NCBI GenBank assembly: GCA_009377735.1
Contig: WHTL01000059.1
Span: 1-14,758 of the forward strand
Source of the DNA: Acidimicrobiia bacterium
GTDB lineage: Bacteria; Actinomycetota; Acidimicrobiia; Spongiisociales; ZC4RG35
Direction of reading: 5' to 3'
Length of the DNA stretch: 14,758 nucleotides
The translations under genes were made by a program, and so were the position numbers. Below, piece after piece: positions 6,293-12,946 of this stretch. The number at the start of each line of letters is the position of its first letter. The stretch's first letter is position 1. Under the pieces are notes generated by a model. The model did not search any database and was not told the DNA's origin. It worked only from the letters and a program-made list of their open reading frames with translations.

Positions 6293-6660
6293 TTGAAGGT
6301 TCCTGCGAAGCAGGTAGGGGCACAACAGCCTCGGTAGTCGCGTGGAGATGTGGTCGCGGCGGTACCCCCTTCGACCCGACGCCTACGCCGTCGGCCCACT
6401 TCCCCTACAAATGCGTGAGGGAAGAGTTGCGAATGAGGCGGAGGCAGCCGATAGGGGGTCTGGGGGGTCCCTGAGAAGTACCAGGCGTGTTCGAGGTCGG
6501 CGATCTTGCGAACCGGGTATGCCGCAATGGGCGACCACTGCAAACTCCCAGATATGGGATGTCGTGCAGATGCTGTGGTGGTGGGTGGGAAGGTTGTGCC
6601 GCGATGAGTGGTCAACCGGCGGAACCCGCGGCTAGGGGGACATTGGGTCGAAGCCACATC
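6293..6660. other. Non-coding stretch between the small ORF and the udk repeat
   Basis: I see no convincing gene here. It holds two small perfect stem-loops, CCTGC-GAA-GCAGG (6302-6314) and CCGACG-N7-CGTCGG (6376-6394), and one degraded copy of the G-rich repeat (6435-6476). A GTG ORF from 6487 through the next repeat copy has low third-position GC and no family resemblance, so I treat the stretch as intergenic. No tRNA-like or riboswitch-like structure was recognised. Confidence 0.5.
6435..6476 (+). repeat. G-rich repeat, copy 1 (short, degraded)
   Basis: This carries the core GCCGATAGGGGGTCTGGGG shared with copies at 6742-6784 and 7854-7898, preceded by a similar GAGGC-GGAGGCA purine-rich run. 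The following palindrome arm is damaged: CCCTGAGA replaces CCCCCAGA. No well-spaced -10 box and start codon follow, and no gene is evidently driven by this copy. Confidence 0.75.
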
Positions 6661-6806
6661 GAACCCGACACTCACCTCGATACGACAGACAGCGACCGGA
6701 TCGCGGAGGTGAGGTCGGTCGGCCCCGACCACGCGAGAAGTGAGGCACAGGTGGCCGATAGGGGGTCTGGGGGGTTCCCCCAGAAACAACAGTATCCTTG
6801 CTCATC
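6661..6806 (+). repeat. Promoter-bearing repeat, copy 2 (upstream of udk)
   Basis: About 146 bp, related throughout to 7773-7920. Shared blocks in order are GAACCCGAC, GACAGACAG, CGCGGA, GGTGAGGTCGG, CCACGCGAG, and GGCCGATAGGGGGTCTGGGG with a palindrome. The palindrome TCTGGGGGGTTCCCCCAGA (6766-6784) is perfect, with 8-bp arms. It ends 8 nt before the -10 TATCCT, so it covers the -35 position. The element stops exactly at the GTG start of udk. It may be an operator, a transposed promoter cassette, or an upstream terminator. Confidence 0.75.
6793..6798 (+). promoter_or_regulatory. -10 box, leaderless promoter of udk
   Basis: TATCCT is followed by 8 nt and GTG at 6807. No Shine-Dalgarno precedes either the GTG or the alternative ATG at 6849. 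This decides the start in favour of 6807. Confidence 0.5.
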
Positions 6807-7481
6807 GTGACGATCGATCTTCCCCTGTGGAGTGAGCGGACGCCCTTGATGATTGGGATTGCCGGGGGCACCGGCTCCGGTAAGACGACCATTTCTGCGA
6901 GCGTGGTGGCGGACCTGGATGGGATTGGGGTGGTCCAACATGACGCCTACTACCGGCACCAACCCGAACTGACCTACGAGGAGCGGTCCCGGGTGAACTA
7001 CGACCACCCCGAGTCACTTGAAACAGAACTCCTGGTCGAACATCTCAGAGGTCTCCGGGCGGGGATCGGATTCGATCGCCCAAATTATGATTTCACGACG
7101 CATCTCCGCTCTCCTGATACCGAGAGGATCGAGCCGTGCCCGGCGGTGATCGTTGAGGGGATCTTGGTCCTCTACGAACCGGAGATCCGTGACTTGTTGG
7201 ACCTTAAGATCTTCATCGACACCGACTCCGACCTGCGGTTGGCGAGACGTCTGCAACGCGACATCGACGAGAGGGGCCGCACCATCGACGCGGTGCTTCG
7301 TCAGTACTTCGAGACGGTGAGACCGATGTTCTTGGAGTATGTCGAGCCCTCGAAGCGCCATGCCGACGTGGTCATCCAGGGGGGTTACAACCCGGGAGCG
7401 GTCGCAATGGTGATCGAGCTGATCAGATCACGTCTCGGAACGCCCTCTCCTCAACCATCCCAACAAAGCCAGATCCAATAA
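6807..7481 (+). CDS. udk: Uridine kinase
   Basis: This protein of 224 residues (GTG start) phosphorylates uridine and cytidine to UMP and CMP in pyrimidine salvage. The Walker A loop is IGIAGGTGSGKTTIS (16-30). It is followed by QHDAYYR (44-50), the YDHPES substrate motif (65-70), a lid/base-recognition part with PNYDF (92-96), IVEGILVLYEPEIRDL (115-130), and IFIDTDSDLRLARRLQRDIDERGR (135-158). All are typical Udk blocks in the normal order. An alternative ATG at 6849 begins directly at the core (MIGIAGG) and is plausible on family grounds, but has no SD; the leaderless -10 supports GTG 6807. The last 14 residues (after RSRLG) are Ser/Pro/Gln-rich and dispensable-looking. The gene stands alone, with non-coding DNA on both sides. 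Confidence 0.93.
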   Translation: MTIDLPLWSERTPLMIGIAGGTGSGKTTISASVVADLDGIGVVQHDAYYRHQPELTYEERSRVNYDHPESLETELLVEHLRGLRAGIGFDRPNYDFTTHLRSPDTERIEPCPAVIVEGILVLYEPEIRDLLDLKIFIDTDSDLRLARRLQRDIDERGRTIDAVLRQYFETVRPMFLEYVEPSKRHADVVIQGGYNPGAVAMVIELIRSRLGTPSPQPSQQSQIQ

Positions 7482-7772
7482 GCTGAAAGCGCGAAGACCT
7501 TCCAGGCTCTGCAGTTGCGTCCGAGCTGTTCGTGGTGTCCCACTCGTCAGCCCGTGCCGGCACTGCCACTCCCCCACCTGCCTGGGGGGCGAGCTGCAAT
7601 GAGTGGTCTTCTTTGGGTCCGGGTGAGACAGTCTCGCGGAGAAGATTGGAGCTCGTCCCAGAGCTCGCAGCGACCAGTATCAGGGCCGGTGGCGCTCGCC
7701 CAAGCTATGTCTCCGAGAGCCGATCCAACCCCCACCGCGCGACCAGGGAAAACCTCGGGATACGATTCCGCT
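7482..7772. other. Non-coding stretch downstream of udk
   Basis: No supported gene. It contains the perfect 10-bp palindrome GTGCCGGCAC (7554-7563) and a stem CCCCCA-CCTGCC-TGGGGG (7571-7588), about 90 nt after the udk stop. The stem lacks a T-run, so it would not be a classical intrinsic terminator. ORFs here run into the proC repeat and show no family similarity. No RNA gene was recognised. Confidence 0.45.
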
Positions 7773-7920
7773 GAACCCGACCGATCACACCGCGAGGACA
7801 GACAGGCACCGGGCCGCGGAAGGGTGAGGTCGGACGGCCGCAGCCACGCGAGTGCGGAGGAAGAGGCGGCCGATAGGGGGTCTGGGGGTTCCCCCAAAAG
7901 ATGGCGGTACCATTCCAGCG
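7773..7920 (+). repeat. Promoter-bearing repeat, copy 3 (upstream of proC)
   Basis: This 148-bp relative of 6661-6806 has the same block order and ends exactly at the proC ATG. The palindrome at 7881-7898 (TCTGGGGG-TT-CCCCCAAA) has one mismatch in its outer arm. It ends 9 nt before the -10 TACCAT, nearly the same position as in the udk copy. The core also reads in frame into proC from a GTG at 7852, but that extension is the repeat, not part of ProC. Confidence 0.75.
7908..7913 (+). promoter_or_regulatory. -10 box, leaderless promoter of proC
   Basis: TACCAT is followed by 7 nt (TCCAGCG) and the ATG at 7921. No SD is present. The -35 position falls inside the palindromic GGGGGTT segment of the repeat. 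Confidence 0.5.
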
Positions 7921-8730
7921 ATGAACGAGAGACTCGGATTCATCGGTGTCGGTGCCATGGGTGGTGCGTTGGTGCACGGTCTTGCCAAGGCAGGGACCCC
8001 GGCGGGGATGATCGACCTCTGCATCAGACGTGAGGAGAAAGCGAAGGAGTTCGCCGATCTTGGCCACAGGGTGTCGGATGATCCGATATCGGTCGTGACC
8101 GGTGCCGACGTCATCGTCATTGCCGTCAAGCCTCGGGACGTCGCCGCTCTCCTCGAGATTCTCCCGGGTCATGTCACCGAAGATCAAGTGGTCCTGTCCG
8201 TGGTGGCAGGCGTTCCCACCTCTGCATACGAGGCGGCTCTCGGTGAAGTTCCGGTGATCAGGGCCATGCCCAACACCCCCGCAATCGTCGGTGAGGGGAT
8301 CGCCGCCGCGTGTCGCGGGGCCTATGCCACAGAGGAGCACCTCGCTCTCGCAATGGCCATCTTGGATTCCGTGGGCTCGTCCCGCACGACCGATGAGGCA
8401 ACCCTCGATGCGGTGACGGCCATATCGGGAACCGGACCGGCCTATGTGTTCCTCCTGGCCGAGGCTCTCACCGCAGCAGCCTTGCGTGAGGGGATTCCGC
8501 GGTCCGAGGCCGAAGCCCTGGTCAACCAGACCATCCGTGGCGCCGGCCATCTGCTCACCGACACCGACGCCAGCTCGACCCGTCTCAGAGGTCAGGTGAC
8601 CTCCCCAGGAGGTACGACGGCCGCGGCGGTACATGTACTTGAAGAAAAAGGGTTTCGTGCCCTGGTGGAGGACGCTGTCCGCGCCGCCGCGGCCCGTTCC
8701 CGCGAATTGGGCCAATTCGAGGACACATGA
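7921..8730 (+). CDS. proC: Pyrroline-5-carboxylate reductase
   Basis: This 269-residue cytosolic enzyme catalyses the last step of proline synthesis, NAD(P)H reduction of 1-pyrroline-5-carboxylate. Visible features are the N-terminal Rossmann motif LGFIGVGAMGGAL (5-17), IAVKP (67-71), RAMPNTPAIVGEG (114-126), the SGTGPAYVFLLAEAL helix region (169-183), and the family signature LRGQVTSPGGTTAAAVHVLEEKGF (222-245). Length is typical. The start is set by NERLGFIGVG, where the family begins, and by the leaderless -10. The longer in-frame ORF from 7852 adds only repeat-derived residues (RRPIGGLGVPP). It overlaps the next gene by ATGA (8727-8730), so the two are likely co-translated although functionally unrelated. 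Confidence 0.95.
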   Translation: MNERLGFIGVGAMGGALVHGLAKAGTPAGMIDLCIRREEKAKEFADLGHRVSDDPISVVTGADVIVIAVKPRDVAALLEILPGHVTEDQVVLSVVAGVPTSAYEAALGEVPVIRAMPNTPAIVGEGIAAACRGAYATEEHLALAMAILDSVGSSRTTDEATLDAVTAISGTGPAYVFLLAEALTAAALREGIPRSEAEALVNQTIRGAGHLLTDTDASSTRLRGQVTSPGGTTAAAVHVLEEKGFRALVEDAVRAAAARSRELGQFEDT

Positions 8731-9869
8731 CCTGCAAGGGGCGCCAACTGCTGGCAGTGGCGTTCCTTTTGATCCTCCCGGGTGTTGTCTCCGCCCAGGG
8801 CTCGGGATCCGCTCTCGTTGACGAACTGATCGCGTCGCTCTCCACGGAGCGATTTCATGTCGATGACGGCATCGGTGTGCCTGAGGAGCAACTGGAGGAG
8901 TTGACCGGGACCCACCCGCGTACCTGGTATGTGGCCCTGGGGGAGGCACCACCCCAAGGTGCGTCCGATTTGGCGGCATCGCTCATCGAGGGGTCATCGG
9001 CGGGAACGGTGGTCATCATCACCCCGACCGAAATGGGTGCTGCCAGCCGGGATCACGACCCCGAAGAGGTCCGTGAGGCTCTGGTGACTGCCCTTGGAGA
9101 CTCGACGGAAAGCGAGCTAGGGGACTTCACCGCCTTCTCCGAACATCTGGGTGTTGGGGTGGGGCCGGCATCGACTTGGAGTGTCGTGGCCGTGGCTGTG
9201 GTCGGATTTCTCCTGCTGGGCCTGGTGGGTCGCACCCTCCTCAGTCGTCGACCGGAGAGCGGTGTCGCCCGCCGTTTGGAGGAGCGTCGCGCCGAACTAC
9301 GGCAACGTCTCACCTACCTGGCCGACGATATGTCGTCGGTGTCCGGGGAGATCGGAGAGAACGAAATCGCCGGGGAGCACTACAAGAGGGCCAACGAACT
9401 TCTAGTGGGAGCCGAGGCCGACCTGGCCGGTGCTGCGTCCAAGGCGGATTGTGACGACCTGAAGGACCAACTCGATGTCATCAGACGCGAACTGGACTCC
9501 GCGGTTGCGTTGCTGAGCGACGGCTCCACATCGGCCCCGGCGGGTTCGGCCTGTTTCTTCGATCCCACCCATGGCGCAGGTACCGTGCCCGCCACGCTGG
9601 TGGGCACCGACGAGGCGGTCATCAGCGTTTGGATCTGCTCCCGCGACGCCGAAAGCCTTCTTGTTGGGGAGCGTCCCGCCCCGAGGATGATGACTGTTGG
9701 GGGAAAGCTGCTCCCCGCACCGATCGCCCCCCGGACTCATGGTGGCGGGGGCCTCTCCGGGTTGGACACCTTCACCATCGCCATCGAAGGGATGGCCGCC
9801 CCGGCCCGTTACCGGTTCGCCCCCGGCAGGGGACGACGTATGCGGTCCAACGGGACGTCCCGGTCGTAG
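8727..9869 (+). CDS. Signal-peptide/TM protein with TPM-like outer domain and cytoplasmic coiled coil, pspA neighbour
   Basis: The 380-residue protein begins with a Sec signal peptide (MTCKGRQLLAVAFLLILPGVVSAQG, cleavage near A23). An extracytoplasmic domain (about 26-148) follows, containing LVDELIASLSTERFHVDDGIGV, WYVALGE and GTVVIIT. It resembles the TPM-like/Rv1476-type outer domains of actinobacteria. Next come one TM helix (151-171) with a basic stop-transfer (GRTLLSRR), a charged helical region (181-265, probable coiled coil), and a C-terminal module starting ACFFDPTHGAG (275-285). That module contains C276 and C304 and SLLVGERPAPRMMTVGG (310-326). The CFFDPTHG/GE.P.PR module recurs in actinobacterial membrane proteins near pspA, as I recall. 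The start overlaps proC by ATGA with GAGG 4 nt upstream; pspA follows 75 nt later. A membrane anchor or sensor for PspA is inferred, not shown. Confidence 0.7.
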   Translation: MTCKGRQLLAVAFLLILPGVVSAQGSGSALVDELIASLSTERFHVDDGIGVPEEQLEELTGTHPRTWYVALGEAPPQGASDLAASLIEGSSAGTVVIITPTEMGAASRDHDPEEVREALVTALGDSTESELGDFTAFSEHLGVGVGPASTWSVVAVAVVGFLLLGLVGRTLLSRRPESGVARRLEERRAELRQRLTYLADDMSSVSGEIGENEIAGEHYKRANELLVGAEADLAGAASKADCDDLKDQLDVIRRELDSAVALLSDGSTSAPAGSACFFDPTHGAGTVPATLVGTDEAVISVWICSRDAESLLVGERPAPRMMTVGGKLLPAPIAPRTHGGGGLSGLDTFTIAIEGMAAPARYRFAPGRGRRMRSNGTSRS

Positions 9870-9907
9870 GCGTGGGCTAGACATTCAGGACAACCGCTAG
9901 GGTTTCG

Positions 9908-9938
9908 GGGAACGGTCCGCTCGCCAACAACGTAGGAT
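9908..9938 (+). promoter_or_regulatory. pspA promoter: ECF-like GGGAAC...CGTA and/or TAGGAT -10, leaderless
   Basis: GGGAAC (9908-9913), 17 nt, then CGTA (9931-9934) parallels the small-ORF promoter at 6130-6156. TAGGAT (9933-9938) lies 6 nt before the ATG at 9945. Either reading puts the transcript start at about the start codon. pspA is under SigE in mycobacteria and SigW in Bacillus, which makes ECF control plausible. Confidence 0.45.
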
Positions 9939-9944
9939 AAGGAC

Positions 9945-10661
9945 ATGTTCAGACGCATCATCAACTATCTCCGTCAGCTTTTCCGGACTACCGCGGAACG
10001 CGCCATGGATCCCGAGATCGAGCTGGAACAGGCCATCACCGACGCCAGACGTCGCGATCAGGATCTGCGGAACCAGGCTGCCAAGGTCATTGCCCACCGC
10101 ACTCAGATTGAGGCCAAGATCGAGAAGGCCGCCTCCGATGTTGGCGAGGCCCGTGAAACGGCGAAGCAGGCGCTGCAGCGGGCCGAGAAGGCCAAGGATG
10201 AGGGCAACGCCGCCGATCAGGAGAAGTGGACCAACGCCGCCCAGTCGGTCGCACTCCGACTCCAGGCATCGGAATCGAATCTTGGCAGTCTCAAGGAACA
10301 ATACGAGATTGCGCTGACCCAGGCGGAGTCCGCAAAGCGATCCGTCCAGCAGAACGCCATGAGACTCCAAGAGCTAGCCGCCAAGCGGATGGAGCTCCTC
10401 GGGAAGTTGGAGCAGGCGAAGATGCAGGAGGCCGTCAACAGCGCCGTCGAATCCATGGGTGCCTCCCTCGAGCACGAGGCACCGAGTCTCAACAAGGTCG
10501 AAGACAAGATCCAACAGCGGGTCTCGGAGGCGAAGGCCACCTCGGAGCTGCGTGAGGCCACACCCGAGGGTGCAGAGGCCGAGCTCAAAGAGGCGGTTTC
10601 GTTGGCGCAGGCGGATGCCCGCCTCGAGGAGTTGAAGGCGGAGTTGGGTCTCAACGAGTAG
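9945..10661 (+). CDS. pspA: PspA/IM30 (ESCRT-III-like) envelope stress protein
   Basis: This protein of 238 residues belongs to the PspA/IM30/Vipp1 family, which assembles on the inner face of the cytoplasmic membrane and protects it under stress. The first 20 residues (MFRRIINYLRQLFRTTAERA) form the amphipathic membrane-binding helix. MDPEIELEQAITDARRR (21-37) matches the conserved 'dpe..le.ai.dm' start of the coiled coil. Heptad-rich helices then run to about residue 165, followed by Glu/Ala-rich helices to the end (LEELKAELGLNE). Length fits. The start is fixed by the promoter 6 nt upstream and the family N-terminus. The gene just upstream encodes a membrane protein with a cytoplasmic coiled coil, a likely partner. 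No PspBC or PspF genes are present, as expected outside proteobacteria. Confidence 0.93.
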   Translation: MFRRIINYLRQLFRTTAERAMDPEIELEQAITDARRRDQDLRNQAAKVIAHRTQIEAKIEKAASDVGEARETAKQALQRAEKAKDEGNAADQEKWTNAAQSVALRLQASESNLGSLKEQYEIALTQAESAKRSVQQNAMRLQELAAKRMELLGKLEQAKMQEAVNSAVESMGASLEHEAPSLNKVEDKIQQRVSEAKATSELREATPEGAEAELKEAVSLAQADARLEELKAELGLNE

Positions 10662-10724
10662 GACAACCTACGGTTCCGCCACAAAGTGGGTTGAAGGGTG
10701 AGGTTGCAGGTCGGCATTCCTGAC

Positions 10725-10730
10725 TACGCT
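10725..10730 (+). promoter_or_regulatory. -10 box of etfD-like operon, leaderless
   Basis: TACGCT is followed by 8 nt (CCACTCCC) and the ATG at 10739. A weak TTGCAG (10704-10709) sits 15 nt upstream. No SD is present. Confidence 0.45.
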
Positions 10731-10738
10731 CCACTCCC

Positions 10739-12943
10739 ATGACGACGACCGAGGTCAGCCCGGCCGACGGTGCCACCGTGGATGACGATGTCGCCCCGAC
10801 GACCCCACTACCCAAGGCATCGACCGTTCTCCAAGTCCTGGGGATCCTTTCGGCGGCAGGGACGATGGGACTTTGGTGGCTTGCCCAGTTTCCAGGTCAT
10901 CCCCACTTCGACGTCGGTCGTGAGATCTTCGGGAACATCCCTCCGGTAATCGAGGGGACCTTCTACGTCACGGTCTCGGTTTTCCTCTGGCTCACCTTCG
11001 CTCTCTTCGCCAAGCGGGCAGAGAGTTGGCAGCGAGGTAAGAGCGAGGACCGGACCGGTCAGTTAGGTCGTCGCCTGTCCCGGCTTTGGGACGGGTTGAG
11101 CATGAAGACCCTGCTCCGGGATCGCACTGCAGGCTTGATGCACTCCATGGTCTACTTCGGGTTCGTCGTTCTCTTCCTGGGAACGGTGACACTCGAGATC
11201 GACCATCTAATGCCGGCGGGACTCAAGTTTCTGCATGGTCCCGTTTATCAGGGCTACTCGTTCGTGCTCGACTTGGCCTCCGTTGTGTACCTCGGCGGTC
11301 TTCTCTGGGCGGTAGTGAGGCGCTATGCGGGCGGGGTGTGGCGGCTTCGGTCCAAGACAAAGCCCGAGGACGGCTGGATCCTCCTCACCCTCGCTCTGAT
11401 CGGCATCACCGGTCTCCTCACCGAAGCTGCCCGCATCTCGCTCGTCGGCCGCCCCACCTTCGAGTACTGGTCGTTCATTGGTCATCCCCTGTCCGCGATG
11501 GTTCCGGCCGACGTGGCCTCGGGAGCCCATCAGGCGGCGTGGGTCACCCATGTGATCGCTTTTTTCGCCTTCCTCGTGGTACTCCCCACCACCAAGCTCC
11601 GTCATATGTTCACCTCGCCAGCAAACTTGGCAATGGAGCCGCGGGAGCGGCACAAGGGCGCCATGCGGGAGATGCCCAACCTCATGGAGGTGGAGGACAT
11701 TGACACCATCGGTGCCGCTGTCGTTACGGACCTCACCTGGAAGCAACTCTTCGACACCGACGCCTGTACCGTCTGCGGGCGTTGCACCTCGGTCTGCCCC
11801 GCCAACATCACCGGCAAGCCCCTCGATCCACGGGAGATGGTCCTAAAGATGGGCGAGGTGGCGTCCGTCGCTGCCGGTGTATCTCCGCCGGTCTCCTTCG
11901 ACGAAGGCATTGTCATCGAGAGCGAGGAGCTCACCTCCCGAATAACACCGGAGGAAGCCTTTGCCTGCACCACCTGCCGGGCGTGTGACGAGATCTGTCC
12001 GGTTGGGATCGACATCATGGACCGCATCCTCGATGTGCGACGCAACCTCGTCCTGATGGAGTCCGACTTCCCATCAGAGTTGGGGAAGGCCTTTGTCGCC
12101 ATGGAGAACCAGTCGAACCCCTGGGGTCTTTCCCAACAGCAGAGGGACTCGTGGACCGACGAGCTCGACTTCGAGATCCCTCGTCTCACGGAGGCCACCG
12201 ACGAGATCGAGTTCCTCTGGTTCGTCGGCTGCGCCGGGTCCTTCGATGATCGCAACACCGCCGTCTCGGTTGCACTGGCGCGTCTCCTCAACAAGGCGGG
12301 GATCAGTTTCGCCATCCTCGGCCAGAATGAGCTGTGCAACGGCGATCCTGCCCGGCGGTCAGGCAACGAGTTCGTATTTCAGCAGCTCGCACTGCAGAAC
12401 ATCGAGACCTTTGCGGATCTGGGTGTCAAGAAGATCATCACCCAGTGCGCCCACTGCTTCAACACCCTGGCCAACGAGTATCCGCAGTTCGGCGGCGACT
12501 ACGAGGTGATCCACCACTCTCAGCTCCTCGCCCAGCTCCTGGAAGCGGATCGGATCCCACTCACCGAGAACCTCGAGGAACGGCCCATCACCTTTCACGA
12601 CCCCTGCTATCTGGGCAGACACAACGACGTATATATGGCACCCCGCGAGGTGGTGAGTGCTGCAGCCGGTCCTGTCACCGAGATGGAGCGACATGGGACA
12701 AAGGGTCTCTGTTGCGGTGCTGGTGGGGCGCGGTTTTGGATGGAGGAACAAACCGGCAAGAAGGTGCAAACGGAGCGGGCAGAAGAAGCGATTGCCACAG
12801 GTGCCGAGGAGATCGCCGTTGGGTGTCCCTTCTGTTACGTGATGTTGGACGACGCCGTCAGCGAACTCGGCAAGGACGAGGACGTGAGGGTGAGGGACCT
12901 GGCGATGATCCTGGCAGACCGTCTTGAAGACTCGAAGGGGTGA
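10739..12943 (+). CDS. etfD: EtfD-like membrane Fe-S oxidoreductase (ETF:menaquinone reductase type)
   Basis: The 734-residue protein joins an N-terminal membrane part to Fe-S domains, as in mycobacterial EtfD (Rv0338c), which passes electrons from EtfBA and acyl-CoA dehydrogenases to menaquinone. Hydrophobic segments lie near 30-50, 70-92, 132-153, 172-193, 211-232 and 265-285. H135, H249, H271 and H289 are candidate haem b ligands of this NarI-like part. Two 4Fe-4S motifs follow: CTVCGRCTSVCP (343-354) and CTTCRACDEICP (410-421). Two CCG domains come next: GCAG (497-500) with C533 and QCAHC (569-573), and DPCYLG (621-626) with GLCCGAGG (657-663) and GCPFC (695-699). Length is shorter than Rv0338c. 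No etfBA genes are in the window. A 3-nt gap joins it to the lipoprotein gene. A generic heterodisulfide-reductase-like role is the alternative. Confidence 0.85.
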   Translation: MTTTEVSPADGATVDDDVAPTTPLPKASTVLQVLGILSAAGTMGLWWLAQFPGHPHFDVGREIFGNIPPVIEGTFYVTVSVFLWLTFALFAKRAESWQRGKSEDRTGQLGRRLSRLWDGLSMKTLLRDRTAGLMHSMVYFGFVVLFLGTVTLEIDHLMPAGLKFLHGPVYQGYSFVLDLASVVYLGGLLWAVVRRYAGGVWRLRSKTKPEDGWILLTLALIGITGLLTEAARISLVGRPTFEYWSFIGHPLSAMVPADVASGAHQAAWVTHVIAFFAFLVVLPTTKLRHMFTSPANLAMEPRERHKGAMREMPNLMEVEDIDTIGAAVVTDLTWKQLFDTDACTVCGRCTSVCPANITGKPLDPREMVLKMGEVASVAAGVSPPVSFDEGIVIESEELTSRITPEEAFACTTCRACDEICPVGIDIMDRILDVRRNLVLMESDFPSELGKAFVAMENQSNPWGLSQQQRDSWTDELDFEIPRLTEATDEIEFLWFVGCAGSFDDRNTAVSVALARLLNKAGISFAILGQNELCNGDPARRSGNEFVFQQLALQNIETFADLGVKKIITQCAHCFNTLANEYPQFGGDYEVIHHSQLLAQLLEADRIPLTENLEERPITFHDPCYLGRHNDVYMAPREVVSAAAGPVTEMERHGTKGLCCGAGGARFWMEEQTGKKVQTERAEEAIATGAEEIAVGCPFCYVMLDDAVSELGKDEDVRVRDLAMILADRLEDSKG

Positions 12944-12946
12944 GCA

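Noticed and set aside
6487..6810. A 107-codon GTG ORF with cysteine-rich start (CRCCGGGWEGC), ending GTGA over the udk start
   Set aside because: Its third codon positions are not GC-rich like the real genes, its C-terminus is a translation of the repeat, and no domain is recognisable. The 4-nt overlap with udk is probably chance.
7482..7772. tRNA, SRP RNA or riboswitch in the udk-proC gap
   Set aside because: No T-loop GTTCRA block, cloverleaf, GGAAG-type SRP tetraloop region or known aptamer pattern was found.
7852..7920. In-frame N-terminal extension of proC (RRKRRPIGGLGVPP)
   Set aside because: This is the translated repeat core. Similar peptides appear at the other two copies without a gene, and ProC proteins begin at the Rossmann strand coded just after 7921.
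6435..7920. CRISPR array suggested by three repeat copies
   Set aside because: The copies are 300-1100 bp apart, differ in length, and two are tied to promoters. There are no regular spacers and no cas genes.
7515..8033. 172-codon ORF in another frame before and over proC
   Set aside because: It overlaps proC for over 100 bases, is Ser/Arg-rich and shows no family motif.
7705..8979. 424-codon minus-strand ORF antisense to proC
   Set aside because: Low-complexity His/Gly/Arg-rich shadow. ProC on the other strand accounts for the region.
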